Source of the DNA: Maribacter litoralis
GTDB taxonomy: Bacteria; Bacteroidota; Bacteroidia; Flavobacteriales; Flavobacteriaceae
Length of the DNA stretch: 64,000 nucleotides
Assembly: GCF_003075045.1 (NCBI RefSeq)
Contig: NZ_QCZD01000001.1
Location: 248,001-312,000 of the forward strand
Direction of reading: 5' to 3'
Shown: piece after piece, positions 42,803 to 53,041 of the stretch
Numbering within the stretch: the stretch's first letter is position 1
How the letters are laid out: every line of letters starts with the position of its first letter
The notes under the pieces: generated by a model
Told to the model about the DNA's origin: nothing
What the model saw: only the letters and a program-made list of their open reading frames with translations
The model's database searches: none
Program-made: the position numbers and the translations under genes

Positions 42803-43678
42803 TTAATTCAAAAAATCAATGATATATTGTGCCGTTTCATTGGGTTTTTCGGCAAGCATAAAATGTCCGCATTGTTCTATTTTCATAAGTTGCAAGTCAG
42901 TTGTACAATTAGATAATGACATTTTTAAAATTTCGTATCCACTTCCGCCAATACCCAGTACCGGCATAGCTAGCTTTTTATAGCTTTTACTATCTTCAAT
43001 ATCTTGTGGAAATGCTTGATACCATGCATTTGAAGCACGAATTGCGCTTTTATCATTATAGACATGTGCATAAACTTTCTTATCAAAATCACTAATGCTA
43101 TTAGGGTCAAAAAGTAATTTACTAAATAACCATTCAATCATAATGTTCATTTTTCCTTCAAGTAGCTGTTCTGGAAGTTCTTTAACTTGATTAAAAGACA
43201 ACCACCATGGATAAACGTAATCTGCTCCTAAAATAGGAAGCATGGGCAATTGGTACATTCCTATGTCAGGATGAGGTGTGTCTAACATGATTAATTTTTC
43301 AGTTGAACCTGGATAATTTGATGCAAAACTAAACGCTACATGTGCCCCAATGTCGTGCCCGCAAATACTTACCTTATTATACTTCAATGATTTTACTAGT
43401 TCAGAAATATCCTTAGCTAAATTCTTTTTGTCATAACCTTCTTTCGGTTTGTCAGAACTTCCCATTCCTCGTATATCAACGACAATAACGCAATATTTTT
43501 GAGCAAGAATTGGCATTACTTTATGGTATGCCCACCAAGTTTCTGGATAGCCCGGAATTAAAACTAAAGGTTCGCCACTACCGCCTATAACATAATGTAA
43601 TCTTGTTCCATTTACCTCTGCATAATTATTAACAAAGTTGGGTATGGTCTTTATTAATTCTTCGTCTGTATATTTCAT
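42803..43678 (-). CDS. Alpha/beta hydrolase, epoxide-hydrolase/dehalogenase-like
   Basis: The oxyanion motif PGYPETWW (42-49), the nucleophile elbow GHDIGAH with Asp109 as nucleophile, and the catalytic His in QCGHFMLAEKP are those of the epoxide hydrolase / haloalkane dehalogenase branch, which uses Asp rather than Ser. The enzyme would hydrolyse an epoxide or a C-halogen bond. It lacks a signal peptide. It is divergent from a MerR regulator, which probably controls it; the two share a 118-bp intergenic region. Confidence 0.82.
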   Translation of the reverse strand: MKYTDEELIKTIPNFVNNYAEVNGTRLHYVIGGSGEPLVLIPGYPETWWAYHKVMPILAQKYCVIVVDIRGMGSSDKPKEGYDKKNLAKDISELVKSLKYNKVSICGHDIGAHVAFSFASNYPGSTEKLIMLDTPHPDIGMYQLPMLPILGADYVYPWWLSFNQVKELPEQLLEGKMNIMIEWLFSKLLFDPNSISDFDKKVYAHVYNDKSAIRASNAWYQAFPQDIEDSKSYKKLAMPVLGIGGSGYEILKMSLSNCTTDLQLMKIEQCGHFMLAEKPNETAQYIIDFLN

Positions 43679-43734
43679 TAGAGGTGGTCGTGTAGATTAC
43701 TGATTTTTTTATATTCCGATGTAAAAATATATAC

Positions 43735-43766
43735 TAATTTTGTACCTGACAAGTATGCAGTATACT
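43735..43766 (+). promoter_or_regulatory. MerR promoter and adjacent inverted repeat
   Basis: TAATTTTG (43735-43742) matches TAnnTTTG upstream of the MerR gene. Immediately downstream, AGTAT / ATACT arms (43752-43756 and 43762-43766) form a dyad near the expected start of transcription. MerR proteins bind dyads between genes they control, so this is the candidate operator for both the MerR gene and the divergent hydrolase. Confidence 0.4.
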
Positions 43767-43796
43767 ACATAGTTTAACTTTTTTAAAATATTTATA

Positions 43797-44165
43797 ATGA
43801 AATTGATAAGTCAACTTTCTAAAGAAACAGGCATTCCTATTGGTACCATTCGTTTTTATGAAAAAAGCGGCTTAATTTCCGGGCAGACCAAAAAAGAAGT
43901 TACTACCAACAACTATGTATATTACGATGAAGAGACTGTTGAAAAACTAAGATTTATACAAATGTCAAAAGCTGTTGGTTTTACGTTGGCCGAAATTAAA
44001 GAAGTTATAGATGCATGGTACAAAAAGCAATTAACTAAAAAAGCCAAGATTGATGTTTTAAATAAAAAGCTGCTACAAATAGAGGAAAAAATGAAAGAAT
44101 TAAGAGCAGTTAAAAAACAAATAGCAATTTGTAAACATAACATTGAACATGAAATGGAACCCTAA
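43797..44165 (+). CDS. MerR-family transcriptional regulator
   Basis: The N-terminal winged helix (TGIPIGTIRFYEKSGLI, residues 11-27) and a C-terminal dimerisation coiled coil (KKLLQIEEKMKELRAVKKQIAICKH) identify MerR. The 122-aa length fits metal- or oxidant-sensing members, but only one Cys is seen in the C-terminal part, so a metal-sensing pair is doubtful. It is divergent from the alpha/beta hydrolase gene. Confidence 0.9.
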   Translation: MKLISQLSKETGIPIGTIRFYEKSGLISGQTKKEVTTNNYVYYDEETVEKLRFIQMSKAVGFTLAEIKEVIDAWYKKQLTKKAKIDVLNKKLLQIEEKMKELRAVKKQIAICKHNIEHEMEP

Positions 44166-44316
44166 TTTTAATCTCCATGCTTTTTAGCAATGAAATTGCT
44201 TCTAATGTAAATTTTAATCGGCTACATTAAAATAATCGTAAAAAATACGATGAACATATGATTTAGAAATAGGTTTAAGTAACTTTAGGTTTTAACCAAC
44301 CTATCTCAAAACTAAA

Positions 44317-47313
44317 ATGAAAACGCTATTTCGTTACCTTACCTCAGTATCGTTTATTCTAATTTCAGCAACACTTTTATCTCAAGACTTTTCTGCGCTA
44401 CAATATAGAACCGTTGGTCCGCAGAGAGGTGGTCGTGTAACTACGGTTACCGGAACTCCCGTTTTACCAGGAACTTTTTATCTTGGCGCCTCTGGTGCGG
44501 GAGTATGGAAAACAGATGATTATGGTACTACTTGGAACAATGTATCCGATGGTTTTTTCGATAGTCCCTCAATTGGAGCTATTGAAGTTGCCGTAAATGA
44601 CCCCAACATAGTTTATGTTGGCACAGGTTCTGATGGATTACGAAGTAATATCATTAGTGGAAAAGGAATGTACAAGTCCATTGATGGCGGTAAAACATGG
44701 AGCCATATCGGCTTAAAAAATGCCGGTCAGATCGGGGCGGTAGAAATTGACCCTACAAATAGCAATATTGTTTGGGTTGCCGCTATTGGTAATGCATTTA
44801 AGGCTAATGAAGAACGTGGCATTTATAAAACTGTTGATGGTGGTATTACGTGGACAAAAATGCTACATATATCAAATACTACGGGCTTTGCAGATTTAGA
44901 ATTGCTACCCGGAAACCCTAATGTAGTTTATGCAGCCGCATGGAAAGCCCAGCGTACACCGTGGACCATAATCTCTGGCGGAGAAAATAAGGAAGGTGGC
45001 ATTTATAAATCAGTCAATGGAGGTAAAGATTGGATAAAACTAGAAGAAGGTTTACCTAAAGGCTTGATCGGTAAAATAGATTTAGCGGTTTCTCCGGTAG
45101 ATTCTAGTATTCTTTATGCGGTAATTGAAGCTCCTGGTGATGAAGGCGGTGTTTATAAGTCTGTTGACCAAGGTAAATCCTTTGTACAGACTTCAAGCAA
45201 CAAAGGGCTAGTAAACAGACCTTTTTACTATACCAATATTGAACTCGACCCAACAAACCCAGATATTGTGTATTCAAATGCCAACCCGCTATTGAAATCT
45301 AAAGATGGTGGTAAAACATGGACAATGATGTCGGTACCCCATGGTGATAATCATGATATATGGTTAAACCCTAATAATCCAGATTTGCTAATACAATGTA
45401 ATGATGGTGGTGCCAATGTTTCTCATAATGGTGGTAAAACATGGTCATCGCAATTCAATCAGCCAACCGCAGAAATTTACCAAGTTGCTGTTGACGATCA
45501 ATATCCATATTGGATCTATGGAGCCCAACAAGATAATACTACAATTGCTATACCCAGTTCTGCTCCAAGTGCAACATCGGTACAAGGTAGTTCACAGATC
45601 ATGATCGATGTAGGAGGTTGTGAGACCGGACCTACCATTCCAAAACCCGGCAACCACAATATCGTCTATAATAATTGTAAGGGACGTTTTAGTGTTTATA
45701 GTAAAATTACCGGTACAGGTAGAGAATACTCAATTGGAGCATCCAATATCTACGGGCACAACCCAAAAGACCTAAAATATAGATTTCAACGTGTAGCACC
45801 TATTCATGTTTCTCCACATGATCCAGATGTTGTATATATGGGCTCACAGTTCGTACATAAAACTAGAAACGACGGAGTTATTTGGGAAACTATTTCTCCC
45901 GACTTAACTGCATTTGAAGCGGATAAACAAGTAAATTCCGGTAGTCCGATTACCAGGGATATTACTGGTGAAGAGTACTACAGCACCTTATATTCCATAC
46001 GAGAATCCAAAATTCAAAAAGATTTGATCTGGACAGGTTCCAATGACGGTGTGGTTTCTATAACTCAAGATGGTGGGCAAACTTGGACGACCGTTACACC
46101 TAAAAATTTACCAAAAGGTGGTAGGGTAGAATCTATTGAACCTTCACAATTTAACCCTGCAAAGGCTTATATATCTGTAGACAGACATTTGTTAGGAGAC
46201 ACCACTCCATATTTTTACAAAACAGAGAATTATGGTAAATCATGGGAATTATTGACTAGTGGTATTCCGTCTGACTACACCAGCAAAGTATTACGCGAAG
46301 ACCCGGTAAGAGAAGGTTTATTACATGCAGGTACGGAATACGGTATGTTTGTATCATTAAACGATGGTGAAAATTGGAAACCTTTTCAACAGAATTTACC
46401 CGTAACACCAATAACAGATGTAATACTATATAGAGGCGATTTGATTTTAAGTACGATGGGACGCGGTTTTTGGGTGCTTGACAACATTACAACGTTAAGA
46501 GATAATGCTATAACATCGCTAAATGATACTCCTGTATTGTTTCAACCAGATACTACAATTAGATATAGAACACCTAGAAGATCAAAAGGTTTTCCCGATT
46601 ATCCTTCAACCGGAGTACTAATTGATTATTACCTCCCAAAAGAAGGCAAGAATGATGTACAGTTAGAAATATTAGATGCGAACAAAAAATCTATAGCAAC
46701 TATTACTAGTGACTCAACAAAGGCAAAATCCACCAAAGAGGAAGTAAAAAATATGGGGCTCAGTATGTCTTTCACTTATTATGACACAAAACTTGAAACT
46801 AAAAAAGGCATCAATAGATTTCAATGGGACATGAAACAAAAAGGTGCTTGGAGCGATAAACCCTCTAGAAGTTACAAAAACGGACCTATGGTGCCTCCTG
46901 GATCATATACCGCAAAACTAACGGTAGGAAAAGAAACTTTTGAACAACCTTTTATAATTAAAGTAGATCCACGCTTAGCTAAAGAAGGTATAGATGAAAC
47001 GACTATAGCGAATCATATCGCCTTTGAAAATAAAGTGTTGAATTTATTGACCGAAGCCCGCAAATTTCAGTCGGACCTAGAAACGGAAATCAAAAAAAGC
47101 AAGGGCGAAAGAAAACAGTCTTTAGAAACTATTTTAAAGACTATTAAAAATGATGAAGGTGCCTATCCTCAGCAAATGCTGGTTCCGCAAATTGCGTATT
47201 TATCCTATATAGTAGGTGGTTCGGATAAAGTACCAGGTAATGAAGAAGTTGAACGTTTAAAAGATTTACAGCAACAATTAAATATGGTTAAGCAAGAGGC
47301 TCAACTAAATTAA
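44317..47313 (+). CDS. Secreted VPS10/BNR-repeat protein (sortilin-like propeller)
   Basis: A signal peptide (1-22) leads into repeated blades with the BNR/VPS10 signature SxDGGxTW (SIDGGKTWSHI, TVDGGITWTKM, SVNGGKDWIKL, TQDGGQTWTTV and others), which form one or two large beta propellers over ~720 residues. The C-terminal ~280 residues (from about 780) hold a beta-sandwich (PPGSYTAKLTVGKETF) and a helical tail. The proteins are common and large in marine Bacteroidota and are thought to bind extracellular protein or glycan. No sialidase active site is evident. The gene is monocistronic. Confidence 0.82.
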   Translation: MKTLFRYLTSVSFILISATLLSQDFSALQYRTVGPQRGGRVTTVTGTPVLPGTFYLGASGAGVWKTDDYGTTWNNVSDGFFDSPSIGAIEVAVNDPNIVYVGTGSDGLRSNIISGKGMYKSIDGGKTWSHIGLKNAGQIGAVEIDPTNSNIVWVAAIGNAFKANEERGIYKTVDGGITWTKMLHISNTTGFADLELLPGNPNVVYAAAWKAQRTPWTIISGGENKEGGIYKSVNGGKDWIKLEEGLPKGLIGKIDLAVSPVDSSILYAVIEAPGDEGGVYKSVDQGKSFVQTSSNKGLVNRPFYYTNIELDPTNPDIVYSNANPLLKSKDGGKTWTMMSVPHGDNHDIWLNPNNPDLLIQCNDGGANVSHNGGKTWSSQFNQPTAEIYQVAVDDQYPYWIYGAQQDNTTIAIPSSAPSATSVQGSSQIMIDVGGCETGPTIPKPGNHNIVYNNCKGRFSVYSKITGTGREYSIGASNIYGHNPKDLKYRFQRVAPIHVSPHDPDVVYMGSQFVHKTRNDGVIWETISPDLTAFEADKQVNSGSPITRDITGEEYYSTLYSIRESKIQKDLIWTGSNDGVVSITQDGGQTWTTVTPKNLPKGGRVESIEPSQFNPAKAYISVDRHLLGDTTPYFYKTENYGKSWELLTSGIPSDYTSKVLREDPVREGLLHAGTEYGMFVSLNDGENWKPFQQNLPVTPITDVILYRGDLILSTMGRGFWVLDNITTLRDNAITSLNDTPVLFQPDTTIRYRTPRRSKGFPDYPSTGVLIDYYLPKEGKNDVQLEILDANKKSIATITSDSTKAKSTKEEVKNMGLSMSFTYYDTKLETKKGINRFQWDMKQKGAWSDKPSRSYKNGPMVPPGSYTAKLTVGKETFEQPFIIKVDPRLAKEGIDETTIANHIAFENKVLNLLTEARKFQSDLETEIKKSKGERKQSLETILKTIKNDEGAYPQQMLVPQIAYLSYIVGGSDKVPGNEEVERLKDLQQQLNMVKQEAQLN

Positions 47314-47322
47314 AAGAGAAAA

Positions 47323-47353
47323 TGGCAATTGCTGATTAGTTCAGTAATTGCCA
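47323..47353. repeat. Inverted repeat downstream of the VPS10/BNR gene
   Basis: TGGCAATTGCTGA / TCAGTAATTGCCA (one mismatch, G-U in RNA) with a five-base loop. No T tail follows on the plus strand, while T-rich DNA follows on the minus strand, so it is a weak terminator candidate or a processing/stability hairpin. Confidence 0.5.
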
Positions 47354-47471
47354 AAAATCTCGTCGATAAAATTCCACTTTCTGTATAAATAAAAAGGGCA
47401 AACTTCTATTCCTTTTTAATAAAGTAGTATAAAGTTTCACTTTTGGTGTGTTAATTAAAAACACGCTTTAA

Positions 47472-48803
47472 ATGAAACAATTTATAATCATAGCAAGCAT
47501 TCTAATTTCTCACTTTGGTTTTGCCCAAGATGTTGAAACAAATTCTTCGTCCAAAATATGGTCTTTAGAAGATTGTATTTCGTATGCCATAGAAAATAAT
47601 ATTACCTTAAAGGATGCGGATATCAATACGAACATATCGGAGGTTGATTATAATGCTTCAAAATCTGCCAAGCTGCCGAATCTATTTGGTAGTGCTTCCC
47701 AAAATTTTTCTAGTGGTACCACAATTGACCCTATTACTAGCGACTATGTTTCGGATCAAATCCACAGTACCAATTTAGGTATTAATAGTTCTGTAACACT
47801 TTTTCAAGGAAATCAATTAAACAACCAAGTAAAACAGAACAAATTACTTATTGAGCAAAATAGCTTATTGGCTCAAGAAGCAAAGAACAATATTGTAATC
47901 AGTATTCTAGAATCCTATTTACAGACCTTATACAGTAAGGAAGGTATTAGCATTGCAGAGAATAATTTAGACGCTTCTGAAAAAGAAGTGCTTAGGGCAA
48001 AATCAAGATTAGACGCCGGTACCATAGCTTTAAGTGATTATACCGAAGCGCAAAGTCAGGCAGCTACCAACAAATTCAATGTTATTGCAGCCAAAAATGA
48101 CTACGAACTAAATATTATCAATCTTAAGCAATTGCTTGAACTTTCTCCATTGGAAGATTTGCAAATTGAAACGGTAGATGAAAATCAAGATTTATTTCAC
48201 CTAGAATTAAATAGAGAAGCTATTTATACCAATGCCTTGGCTTATTTACCAGAAGTAGAAGCCAGTAACACTAATATTCTGATCAATGAAAAAGAACTGG
48301 ACATTGCCAAAGGTGGTTATCTGCCAACATTATCATTGACCGGTAGCCTTGGTACTGGGTACACTAGTATAAGTGACAATACTTTTACCGATCAATTAGA
48401 TGTCAATTTCAACCAAAGATTGGGTTTAAGTTTAAGCATTCCAATTTTTAATCGAAACCAAACAAAGTCTGCAGTACAAATAGCATCTTTTAATATAGAA
48501 AAAGCTGAAATACAAAAACAAACAGTAGAAAAAGAAGTCATTAAAAAGGTTGAAACCGCTTATCAAAATGCGCTTTCATCACAAGAACAATTGATTGCCG
48601 CTGAAGTTTCTAAAGAAGCTGCCGAGCAATCATATAATCTAGCACAGAAAAAATACGAGTTGGGCGATTTAAGTACAACTGATTTAGTTATAAGTCAGAA
48701 CACATATACCAATGCCCAACAAAATTACCTACAGTCTAAATATCTAAATATTCTGTACCACCAATTATTACAATTCTATCAAGGAAACGAAATTAAACTT
48801 TAA
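47472..48803 (+). CDS. TolC-family outer-membrane efflux channel
   Basis: After a signal peptide (1-19) two outer-membrane efflux protein repeats are visible, each a long helix pair (LEDCISYAIENNITL; EVLRAKSRLDAGTIALSDYTEAQSQ; repeated as EAAEQSYNLAQKKYELGDLSTTDLVISQ). The 443-aa length and the AxxQ-rich helices are those of TolC trimers, which form the exit duct. It is the first gene of a six-gene operon with MacA/MacB-type partners; the next gene starts 5 bp later. Confidence 0.92.
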   Translation: MKQFIIIASILISHFGFAQDVETNSSSKIWSLEDCISYAIENNITLKDADINTNISEVDYNASKSAKLPNLFGSASQNFSSGTTIDPITSDYVSDQIHSTNLGINSSVTLFQGNQLNNQVKQNKLLIEQNSLLAQEAKNNIVISILESYLQTLYSKEGISIAENNLDASEKEVLRAKSRLDAGTIALSDYTEAQSQAATNKFNVIAAKNDYELNIINLKQLLELSPLEDLQIETVDENQDLFHLELNREAIYTNALAYLPEVEASNTNILINEKELDIAKGGYLPTLSLTGSLGTGYTSISDNTFTDQLDVNFNQRLGLSLSIPIFNRNQTKSAVQIASFNIEKAEIQKQTVEKEVIKKVETAYQNALSSQEQLIAAEVSKEAAEQSYNLAQKKYELGDLSTTDLVISQNTYTNAQQNYLQSKYLNILYHQLLQFYQGNEIKL

Positions 48804-48808
48804 CTAAA

Positions 48809-50026
48809 ATGAAAAATAAAAACAAAATCATATTAGGCGGTATTGCATTAGTAATCGTAGCCTTTGTAGCCTATAGCTTTATGACAGGGGATGAAAATAC
48901 CACCATTGAAGCTAAAACTATAGTTGCCAAAAAAGGAGACGTAACTACCATGGTCACTGCTACAGGAACCATAGAGCCAATAAACCAAGTAGATGTTGGT
49001 ACACAGGTATCTGGTGTAGTTGAAAAAATTTATGTGGATTATAATAGCGTTGTTAAAGAAGGGCAGCTTATTGCAGAGTTGGATAAGACCAACCTAAAAG
49101 CTGCGACAGTACAAGCACAAGCCTCGTATGATAATGCGGTAAGCAACCGAAATTATCTACAGACGATTTATGGAAGGCAAAAAACATTATATGACAACCA
49201 GGTTATAAGTAAATCTGATTATGATGATGCTCTTTACAATTACGAAACCGCAAAAGGTACTGTAACGCAGCGTTTATCTGATCTACAGCAAGCGAGAACC
49301 AACTTAGGTTACGCCAATATCTATTCTCCAATTGATGGTGTAGTGCTATCTAGAGATATTGAAGAGGGACAAACAGTAGCCGCAAGCTATAGCACACCAA
49401 CGCTATTTACCATAGCTCAAGATTTAAAGGAGATGCAGGTTGAAGCCGATGTTGATGAGGCAGATATAGGTGTTGTAGAAGAAGGTCAGCGAGTAAGTTT
49501 TACGGTTGATGCATACCAAGGTCAAGAATTTGAAGGAGAAGTCACTCAGGTTAGGTTAGATCCTACTGTGACCTCAAACGTAGTTACGTATACTGTGGTT
49601 ATAAAAGCCGACAATCCTGATTTGAGATTGAAACCCGGACTAACAGCAACGATATCTATTTACACATTAGAGTTAAAGGATGTGTTATCGGTAGAGGCAA
49701 AAGCTATCAATTTTAAACCTACACCTCCAGAAATGATGGCTTATAATGAGCAAGAAAACTTAACCGTTGAACGTCCAGAAGGTGGACCTATGAACAATGA
49801 TGAAGAATCTACTAAAGTTTGGGTGATGGAATCTAATGGAGCTATTTCCCCAAAAGAAGTGACTTTAGGAGCGAGCGACGGAGTAAATGTTCAAATTCTC
49901 AGTGGTATAAACGAAGGAGACAAGTTGGTCTACAGTTTAAAGTCTGAAACCGGAATATCTGGACCACCAGCGGGAGGTTCTGAAGAGAGTCCGTTCATGC
50001 CAAAACCACCTGGAGGTAAAAAATAA
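48809..50026 (+). CDS. MacA-type periplasmic adaptor (membrane fusion protein)
   Basis: One membrane anchor (about 5-25), a split lipoyl/beta-barrel core (VGTQVSGVVEKIYVDYNSVVKEGQLIAELD; VYSPIDGVVLSRDIEEGQTV-like later segment) and an alpha-hairpin in between (AQASYDNAVSNRNYL). A C-terminal Gly/Pro-rich tail (GPPAGGSEESPFMPKPPGGKK) and a long loop around 300-325 are extra. The adaptor links the inner-membrane MacB pump to the TolC channel. It lies 5 bp after tolC and 5 bp before the ATPase gene. Confidence 0.9.
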   Translation: MKNKNKIILGGIALVIVAFVAYSFMTGDENTTIEAKTIVAKKGDVTTMVTATGTIEPINQVDVGTQVSGVVEKIYVDYNSVVKEGQLIAELDKTNLKAATVQAQASYDNAVSNRNYLQTIYGRQKTLYDNQVISKSDYDDALYNYETAKGTVTQRLSDLQQARTNLGYANIYSPIDGVVLSRDIEEGQTVAASYSTPTLFTIAQDLKEMQVEADVDEADIGVVEEGQRVSFTVDAYQGQEFEGEVTQVRLDPTVTSNVVTYTVVIKADNPDLRLKPGLTATISIYTLELKDVLSVEAKAINFKPTPPEMMAYNEQENLTVERPEGGPMNNDEESTKVWVMESNGAISPKEVTLGASDGVNVQILSGINEGDKLVYSLKSETGISGPPAGGSEESPFMPKPPGGKK

Positions 50027-50031
50027 AAATC

Positions 50032-50775
50032 ATGAGTAAAGAAATAATAAAGATACAAGACCTTACACGTGAATTTACCATGGGCAATGAAACAGTTCAT
50101 GCCCTACGTGGAATTTCATTTACCATACACGAGGGTGAGTTTGTAACCATTATGGGATCTAGTGGCTCTGGTAAAAGTACAATGTTGAATATTTTAGGAT
50201 GTTTAGACCAACCAACATCGGGTTCGTACGAGATAGAAGGTGTTAGCATGAAAGATTTGAGCCGTAATCAATTGGCGACCATCCGGAATGAGAAAATAGG
50301 ATTCATCTTTCAATCATACAATTTATTGGCAAGAACATCAGCTATAGAAAATGTTGAACTACCATTACTTTATAATAGTACCGTAGGTAATGATGAACGT
50401 AGAGAGCGTGCCGTAAAAGCATTGGAGATGGTCGGTTTAGGCGATAGGTTACATCACACGCCATCTCAGCTATCTGGGGGGCAACAACAGCGTGTTGCCA
50501 TTGCCCGATCATTGGTAAATAATCCTGTTATGATTTTAGCAGATGAGGCCACTGGTAATTTAGATACAAGAACATCGTATGAAATAATGTCTTTGTTCCA
50601 GGATCTAAATAGTCAAGGTATTACCATCACATTTGTTACGCATGAGCCTGATATTGCCACCTTTAGTAACAGAACCATTGTTTTAAAAGATGGAAATATT
50701 ATTCAAGACTATAAGAATGAAAATATACAGTCTGCAGCAAAAGAATTGGCAAAACTGCCTCAAGAAGACCATTGA
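50032..50775 (+). CDS. MacB-type ABC transporter ATP-binding protein
   Basis: The ATPase has Walker [10 protein letters not shown] (42-50), Q-loop [11 protein letters not shown], signature [15 protein letters not shown] and Walker [13 protein letters not shown]. It pairs with an FtsX-fold permease encoded next, as in MacB and LolD-type mechanotransmission exporters. Here ATPase and permease are separate polypeptides, unlike the fused E. coli MacB. The permease start codon comes two bases after the stop. Confidence 0.95.
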   Translation: MSKEIIKIQDLTREFTMGNETVHALRGISFTIHEGEFVTIMGSSGSGKSTMLNILGCLDQPTSGSYEIEGVSMKDLSRNQLATIRNEKIGFIFQSYNLLARTSAIENVELPLLYNSTVGNDERRERAVKALEMVGLGDRLHHTPSQLSGGQQQRVAIARSLVNNPVMILADEATGNLDTRTSYEIMSLFQDLNSQGITITFVTHEPDIATFSNRTIVLKDGNIIQDYKNENIQSAAKELAKLPQEDH

Positions 50776-50777
50776 TT

Positions 50778-51998
50778 ATGAGAATTTTAAATCTACTTAA
50801 AATAGCATATAAAGCCATAGTTCTCAATAAAATGAGAACCCTGTTGACCATGTTGGGTATCATAATAGGTGTAGCATCGGTAATTGCCATGTTAGCAATA
50901 GGGGAAGGTTCAAAAGAGAGTATAAGAAGTACCATTTCTAGCATGGGGTCTAATATGATTACCATAAGACCAGGTACCGATGATAGGGGTCCGGCGAGAG
51001 GTAGCGGTGGTGATGTTCAGACCTTAACGCTAAACAACTATGAGGTCATCAAAGAAAAATCTACGCTATTGAGTTACATTACACCAGTGGTGAATGGTGG
51101 CGGACAAGTAATTAGCGGAGCCAACAACTGGCCCAGTACCATTTACGGGGTCAATCCTGAGTATTTAGAGATTAAAGTAGTTGGCCTACAAAGTGGTAGC
51201 ATGTTTACCGATGCAGAGGTAAAGTCAGCTTCTAAAGTCGTAGTGCTTGGTCAAACTGTGGTCGAAAATGTTTTTCCAGATGGTCAAGATCCCGTAGGTC
51301 AAATGATACGTTTTGATAATATTCCGTTCAAGGTAATTGGCGTTTTAGAAGAGAAAGGCGAAAACACTTTTGGACAAGATCAAGATGATATTGTAATAGC
51401 GCCTTATACGACAGTACAAAAAAGAATTTTGGCCATTGATTATTTGAATCAGATTATGGCTTCTGCCGTTAGTGAAGATGATGCACCTGATGCCGTTATT
51501 GAGGTTACCGATATATTACGCTCAGAACACAAGCTGCTGGATAATGAAGAGGATGATTTTTCTGTGCGTTCTATGGAAGAATTAATTTCAACTTTTAGTT
51601 CAACCAGTGAAATGCTCACCATACTATTGGTTGCAGTAGCAAGTATATCGTTATTGATTGGTGGTATCGGTATTATGAACATTATGTATGTGTCTGTAAA
51701 AGAACGTACCAAGGAAATTGGACTACGTATGGCAGTTGGAGGAAAAGGCTCTGATATTCTATTACAATTCTTGATTGAAGCTATATTGATCAGTATTACG
51801 GGCGGACTCTTAGGTGTAATCTTAGGTTTAAGCGCTACCGTTTTCATAGAAAAGTTCTTACATTGGCCTACAAGTGTAGCCATGTATTCCATATTTGTAT
51901 CATTTGCCGTATGTGCGATTACCGGTATTTTCTTTGGATGGTACCCTGCAAAAAAAGCTGCGGCGTTAGATCCTATTACAGCATTGCGCTATGAATAA
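50778..51998 (+). CDS. MacB/FtsX-fold ABC transporter permease
   Basis: From the ATG at 50778 (MRILNLLKIAYKAI) the 406-aa protein has one N-terminal helix (about 20-42, LLTMLGIIIGVASVIAML), a large periplasmic domain (about 45-275) with SSMGSNMITIRPG as in MacB, and three C-terminal helices containing IGIMNIMYVSVKERTKEIGLRMAVG. The TTG six bases upstream overlaps the ATPase stop and is unlikely as start. Such pumps drive substrates already in the periplasm out through TolC. Confidence 0.92.
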   Translation: MRILNLLKIAYKAIVLNKMRTLLTMLGIIIGVASVIAMLAIGEGSKESIRSTISSMGSNMITIRPGTDDRGPARGSGGDVQTLTLNNYEVIKEKSTLLSYITPVVNGGGQVISGANNWPSTIYGVNPEYLEIKVVGLQSGSMFTDAEVKSASKVVVLGQTVVENVFPDGQDPVGQMIRFDNIPFKVIGVLEEKGENTFGQDQDDIVIAPYTTVQKRILAIDYLNQIMASAVSEDDAPDAVIEVTDILRSEHKLLDNEEDDFSVRSMEELISTFSSTSEMLTILLVAVASISLLIGGIGIMNIMYVSVKERTKEIGLRMAVGGKGSDILLQFLIEAILISITGGLLGVILGLSATVFIEKFLHWPTSVAMYSIFVSFAVCAITGIFFGWYPAKKAAALDPITALRYE

Positions 51999-52004
51999 GT
52001 AACT

Positions 52005-53039
52005 ATGTATAAAAACAAAAAAATACTACTAGCACAGCACCTTCTCATTTGGTTGGTGCTGTTCAGCATGCCTTTCGTTCTATCATACGGACAAGAATTG
52101 GATACCAATAGATTGGTAGCCCATTTCTTGATTCCTATGCTATTCTATGCAGTGATATTTTATTTGAATTTTTTCGTTTTAATCGATAGGTTTCTATTCC
52201 CAAAAAAGACATTCGCCTTTATTATTATCAATCTTGGTTTAATAGGTTTTTCTATTCTGCTTAAAGAATTTATTGAAGCTAGTTACTTTGCTGACCTCAT
52301 TAAAAACAGACCACAAGATGATGGTAGGGAAGGACCGCCATTTCAACTGTTTATATATGTGCAAATGCTGTCTTATGCAGCTCCATTACTGTTTTCTATA
52401 GCCATTAAAACAACTAAAAGATGGGTAAAAACAGAAGCTGAAAAGAAAGAAGCCGATAACTTTAAGCTACAGACAGAACTGCAACATCTTAGATATCAAC
52501 TTCAACCACATTTCTTTTTCAACTCCTTGAACAACATCTATTCATTGGTTGATATCTCTCCAGATAAAGCAAAGTCTACAATTCATAGTCTGAGTAAATT
52601 AATGCGCTATTTGTTATATGAAACAAGTACAGAGTTTATACCGCTTTCAAAAGAAATAGAATTCATGAGAAAGTATATCGAATTGATGAAGTTGCGCCTA
52701 ACGGATAAAACCACGGTAGAATCTAGTTTTCCGCTAAGTGAGCCGCAAATTAAAATTGCCCCTTTGCTGTTTATTTCATTAATAGAAAATGCTTTTAAAC
52801 ATGGTGTTTCTGCCAATAAAGAAAGTGTAATTTCCATTGATATGATTACCCAAGATAATAGTGTAGTATTTCAAATTGAAAATTATAACTTTCCTAAAGA
52901 GGATACAGATAAAAGCGGTTCTGGTATTGGTCTGCCTAACTTAGAAAAGAGATTACAATTACTATACCCCAATAAACACCAGTTCACACAAGAAACCAAA
53001 GATGGTATTTATTCGGTTTACCTGAAAATTATAACCTAA
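52005..53039 (+). CDS. LytS-type sensor histidine kinase (His_kinase family)
   Basis: Four membrane helices (about 10-28, 38-60, 68-90, 113-135) precede the His_kinase domain with H-box LQPHFFFNSLNNIYSL (H169), N-box SLIENAFKHGV and G-box GSGIGLPNLEKRL. There is no large periplasmic sensor loop, so signals are likely sensed in the membrane. It lies 6 bp after the permease and 2 bp before its LytTR response regulator, completing a self-regulating efflux operon. Confidence 0.92.
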   Translation: MYKNKKILLAQHLLIWLVLFSMPFVLSYGQELDTNRLVAHFLIPMLFYAVIFYLNFFVLIDRFLFPKKTFAFIIINLGLIGFSILLKEFIEASYFADLIKNRPQDDGREGPPFQLFIYVQMLSYAAPLLFSIAIKTTKRWVKTEAEKKEADNFKLQTELQHLRYQLQPHFFFNSLNNIYSLVDISPDKAKSTIHSLSKLMRYLLYETSTEFIPLSKEIEFMRKYIELMKLRLTDKTTVESSFPLSEPQIKIAPLLFISLIENAFKHGVSANKESVISIDMITQDNSVVFQIENYNFPKEDTDKSGSGIGLPNLEKRLQLLYPNKHQFTQETKDGIYSVYLKIIT

Positions 53040-53041
53040 GT

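Noticed and set aside
47323-47353. Hairpin as a standard rho-independent terminator for the VPS10/BNR gene
   Set aside because: No T run follows on the plus strand, so it is listed only as an inverted repeat.
51449-51892. Minus-strand 147-codon frame inside the MacB permease gene
   Set aside because: It is the shadow of a strongly recognised gene on the other strand; its own translation shows no domain or plausible composition.
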